From: an uncultured Alteromonadaceae bacterium
Lineage (GTDB): Bacteria > Pseudomonadota > Gammaproteobacteria > Enterobacterales > Alteromonadaceae
Reading direction: 5' to 3'
NCBI GenBank assembly: GCA_947503265.1
Contig: CANNDC010000020.1
Location: 1 to 64,000, forward strand
Length of the DNA: 64,000 nt
The first letter of the stretch is position 1. Every line of letters begins with the position of its first letter. This document shows, in pieces, positions 63,244 to 64,000 of the stretch. The notes below the pieces were generated by a model. It saw only the letters and a program-made list of their open reading frames with translations, made no database searches and had not been told where the DNA came from. The translations under genes and the position numbers were made by a program.

Positions 63244-64000
63244 TTAGGCCGTTTCAACGATGGCTTTCATGTCCGTCATATAGCCTCTAAGTTCGGCTCC
63301 AATCTTTTCAACGCCATGATTTCTGATGGCTTGATTCGCATTTACTAGTGCCATGTTGTCTACACTATTTGAACCTTCTGGCATGCCTTTCCCTACATAG
63401 TCAGAAGAGATCGTCTTCATTAATTTTTCGCGCAATAAAGGAATAGCAGCGTTAGCAAACAAGTAGTTACCGTATTCTGCCGTGTCTGAAATAACCACGT
63501 TCATTTCGTAAAGACGCTTACGCGCGATCGTGTTTGAAATCAACGGTGTTTCATGCAGTGATTCGTAGTAAGCAGATTCAGGAAGAATGCCAGCTTCAAC
63601 CATGACATCGAACGCAAGCTCTACACCACATTTGATCATAGCGACCACTAAAATACATTTATCAAAAAACTCTTGTTCATCAATTTCACCAGAATACTCT
63701 GGGCTTTTTTCAAAACCAGACTGTCCCGTTTCTTCACGCCACTTGTGTAAATTTGCGTCACCGTTGGCCCAGTCTTCCATCATGGTTTTGGAAAATTCGC
63801 CGCTGATAATGTCGTCTTGGTGTTTTTCGAACAAAGGACGAAGAAGCTCAGTGAGTTGGTCAGATAATTCACAGGCTTTCAATTTAGCTGGGTTTGACAA
63901 CCTGTCCATCATATTGGTTACGCCACCAATTTTTAACGCTTCGGTGATCGTTTCTAAACCGTATTGCATCAAAGCACCGGCATATCCCGGATCCACACCA
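63244..64000 (-). CDS. ilvC: Ketol-acid reductoisomerase, C-terminal part (runs off window)
   Basis: About 252 C-terminal residues of the class II (long, E. coli-type) enzyme; the NADPH-binding N-terminal half lies beyond 64000. Diagnostic stretches: ETITEALKIGGVTNMMDRLSN-type segment, GEFSKTMMEDWANGD, ESAYYESLHETPLISNTIARKRLYEMN, RGYMTDMKAI. Catalyses the second step of valine and isoleucine synthesis. The GTG near 63996 is internal, not a start: the family sequence continues upstream. Confidence 0.95.
   Translation of the reverse strand, partial: GVDPGYAGALMQYGLETITEALKIGGVTNMMDRLSNPAKLKACELSDQLTELLRPLFEKHQDDIISGEFSKTMMEDWANGDANLHKWREETGQSGFEKSPEYSGEIDEQEFFDKCILVVAMIKCGVELAFDVMVEAGILPESAYYESLHETPLISNTIARKRLYEMNVVISDTAEYGNYLFANAAIPLLREKLMKTISSDYVGKGMPEGSNSVDNMALVNANQAIRNHGVEKIGAELRGYMTDMKAIVETA

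Noticed and set aside
1..64000. CRISPR array or rRNA operon
   Set aside because: No regularly spaced direct repeats and no rRNA-like sequence were seen anywhere in the window.

Overview
The window looks like chromosome of a marine gammaproteobacterium of the Alteromonadales (Alteromonadaceae-like: Paraglaciecola, Aliiglaciecola and relatives). This rests on protein flavour and gene content: lipoprotein sulfatases for sulfated algal polysaccharides, S9 peptidases, a cyanophycin cluster, CRY-DASH, and the yicC / rph / pyrE and proBA neighbourhoods. The assignment is inference; no rRNA or tRNA gene is present.

Region 1 (1-4.7 kb): three lipoprotein sulfatases in one leftward operon, probably the edge of a polysaccharide-utilisation locus. 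Region 2 (5.2-7.5 kb): a type IV (AbiE-like) toxin-antitoxin pair with paired palindromic operators, lying between two copies of an att-like sequence. Region 3 (7.5-27.4 kb): a complete-looking integrative and mobilizable element of about 19.9 kb. It sits in the 3' end of yicC, bounded by 17-bp direct repeats (7537-7553 and 27417-27433). It carries a P4-type tyrosine integrase, AlpA, a ribbon-helix-helix protein, a TraD/TrwB-like coupling protein, a MobF (TrwC/TraI-type) relaxase with helicase, a small HTH regulator, a full type I restriction-modification operon (hsdM-hsdS-hsdR plus a SprT/YgjP-like metallopeptidase), an unrecognised two-gene module with a PD-(D/E)XK-like and an HNH-like protein, and an integrase-linked pair (ParB-like plus unknown). 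There is no type IV secretion apparatus, so transfer would need a helper. A third att-like copy at 5207-5225 suggests the AbiE segment is an accreted, integrase-less att-flanked unit.

Region 4 (27.4-43.1 kb): core genes yicC, S9 peptidase, rph, pyrE, tusA, a secreted methyltransferase-like protein, a YqaA-like membrane protein, an Xaa-Pro dipeptidase-like amidohydrolase, DUF1285 and DUF3014 proteins, an AGMO-like fatty acid hydroxylase, a glyoxalase-like protein, CRY-DASH, and a propeller-only S9 paralogue that has lost its hydrolase domain.

Region 5 (43.3-50 kb): a cyanophycin cluster, iadA-cphB-cphA-cphA', able in principle to make (CphA), depolymerise (CphB) and finally hydrolyse (IadA) the Asp-Arg storage polymer. 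Region 6 (50-64 kb): small TerB-like and STAS-like proteins, proBA, an M20 peptidase, a DMT transporter, an ECF sigma factor with a membrane partner, a beta carbonic anhydrase, a third S9 peptidase, a Bcr/CflA-type MFS exporter and the 3' half of ilvC running off the right edge.

A 268-bp MITE-like element with 26-bp terminal inverted repeats and two internal hairpins lies at 57544-57811. A decayed copy sits between rph and pyrE, and a solitary end lies just behind the truncated S9 gene.
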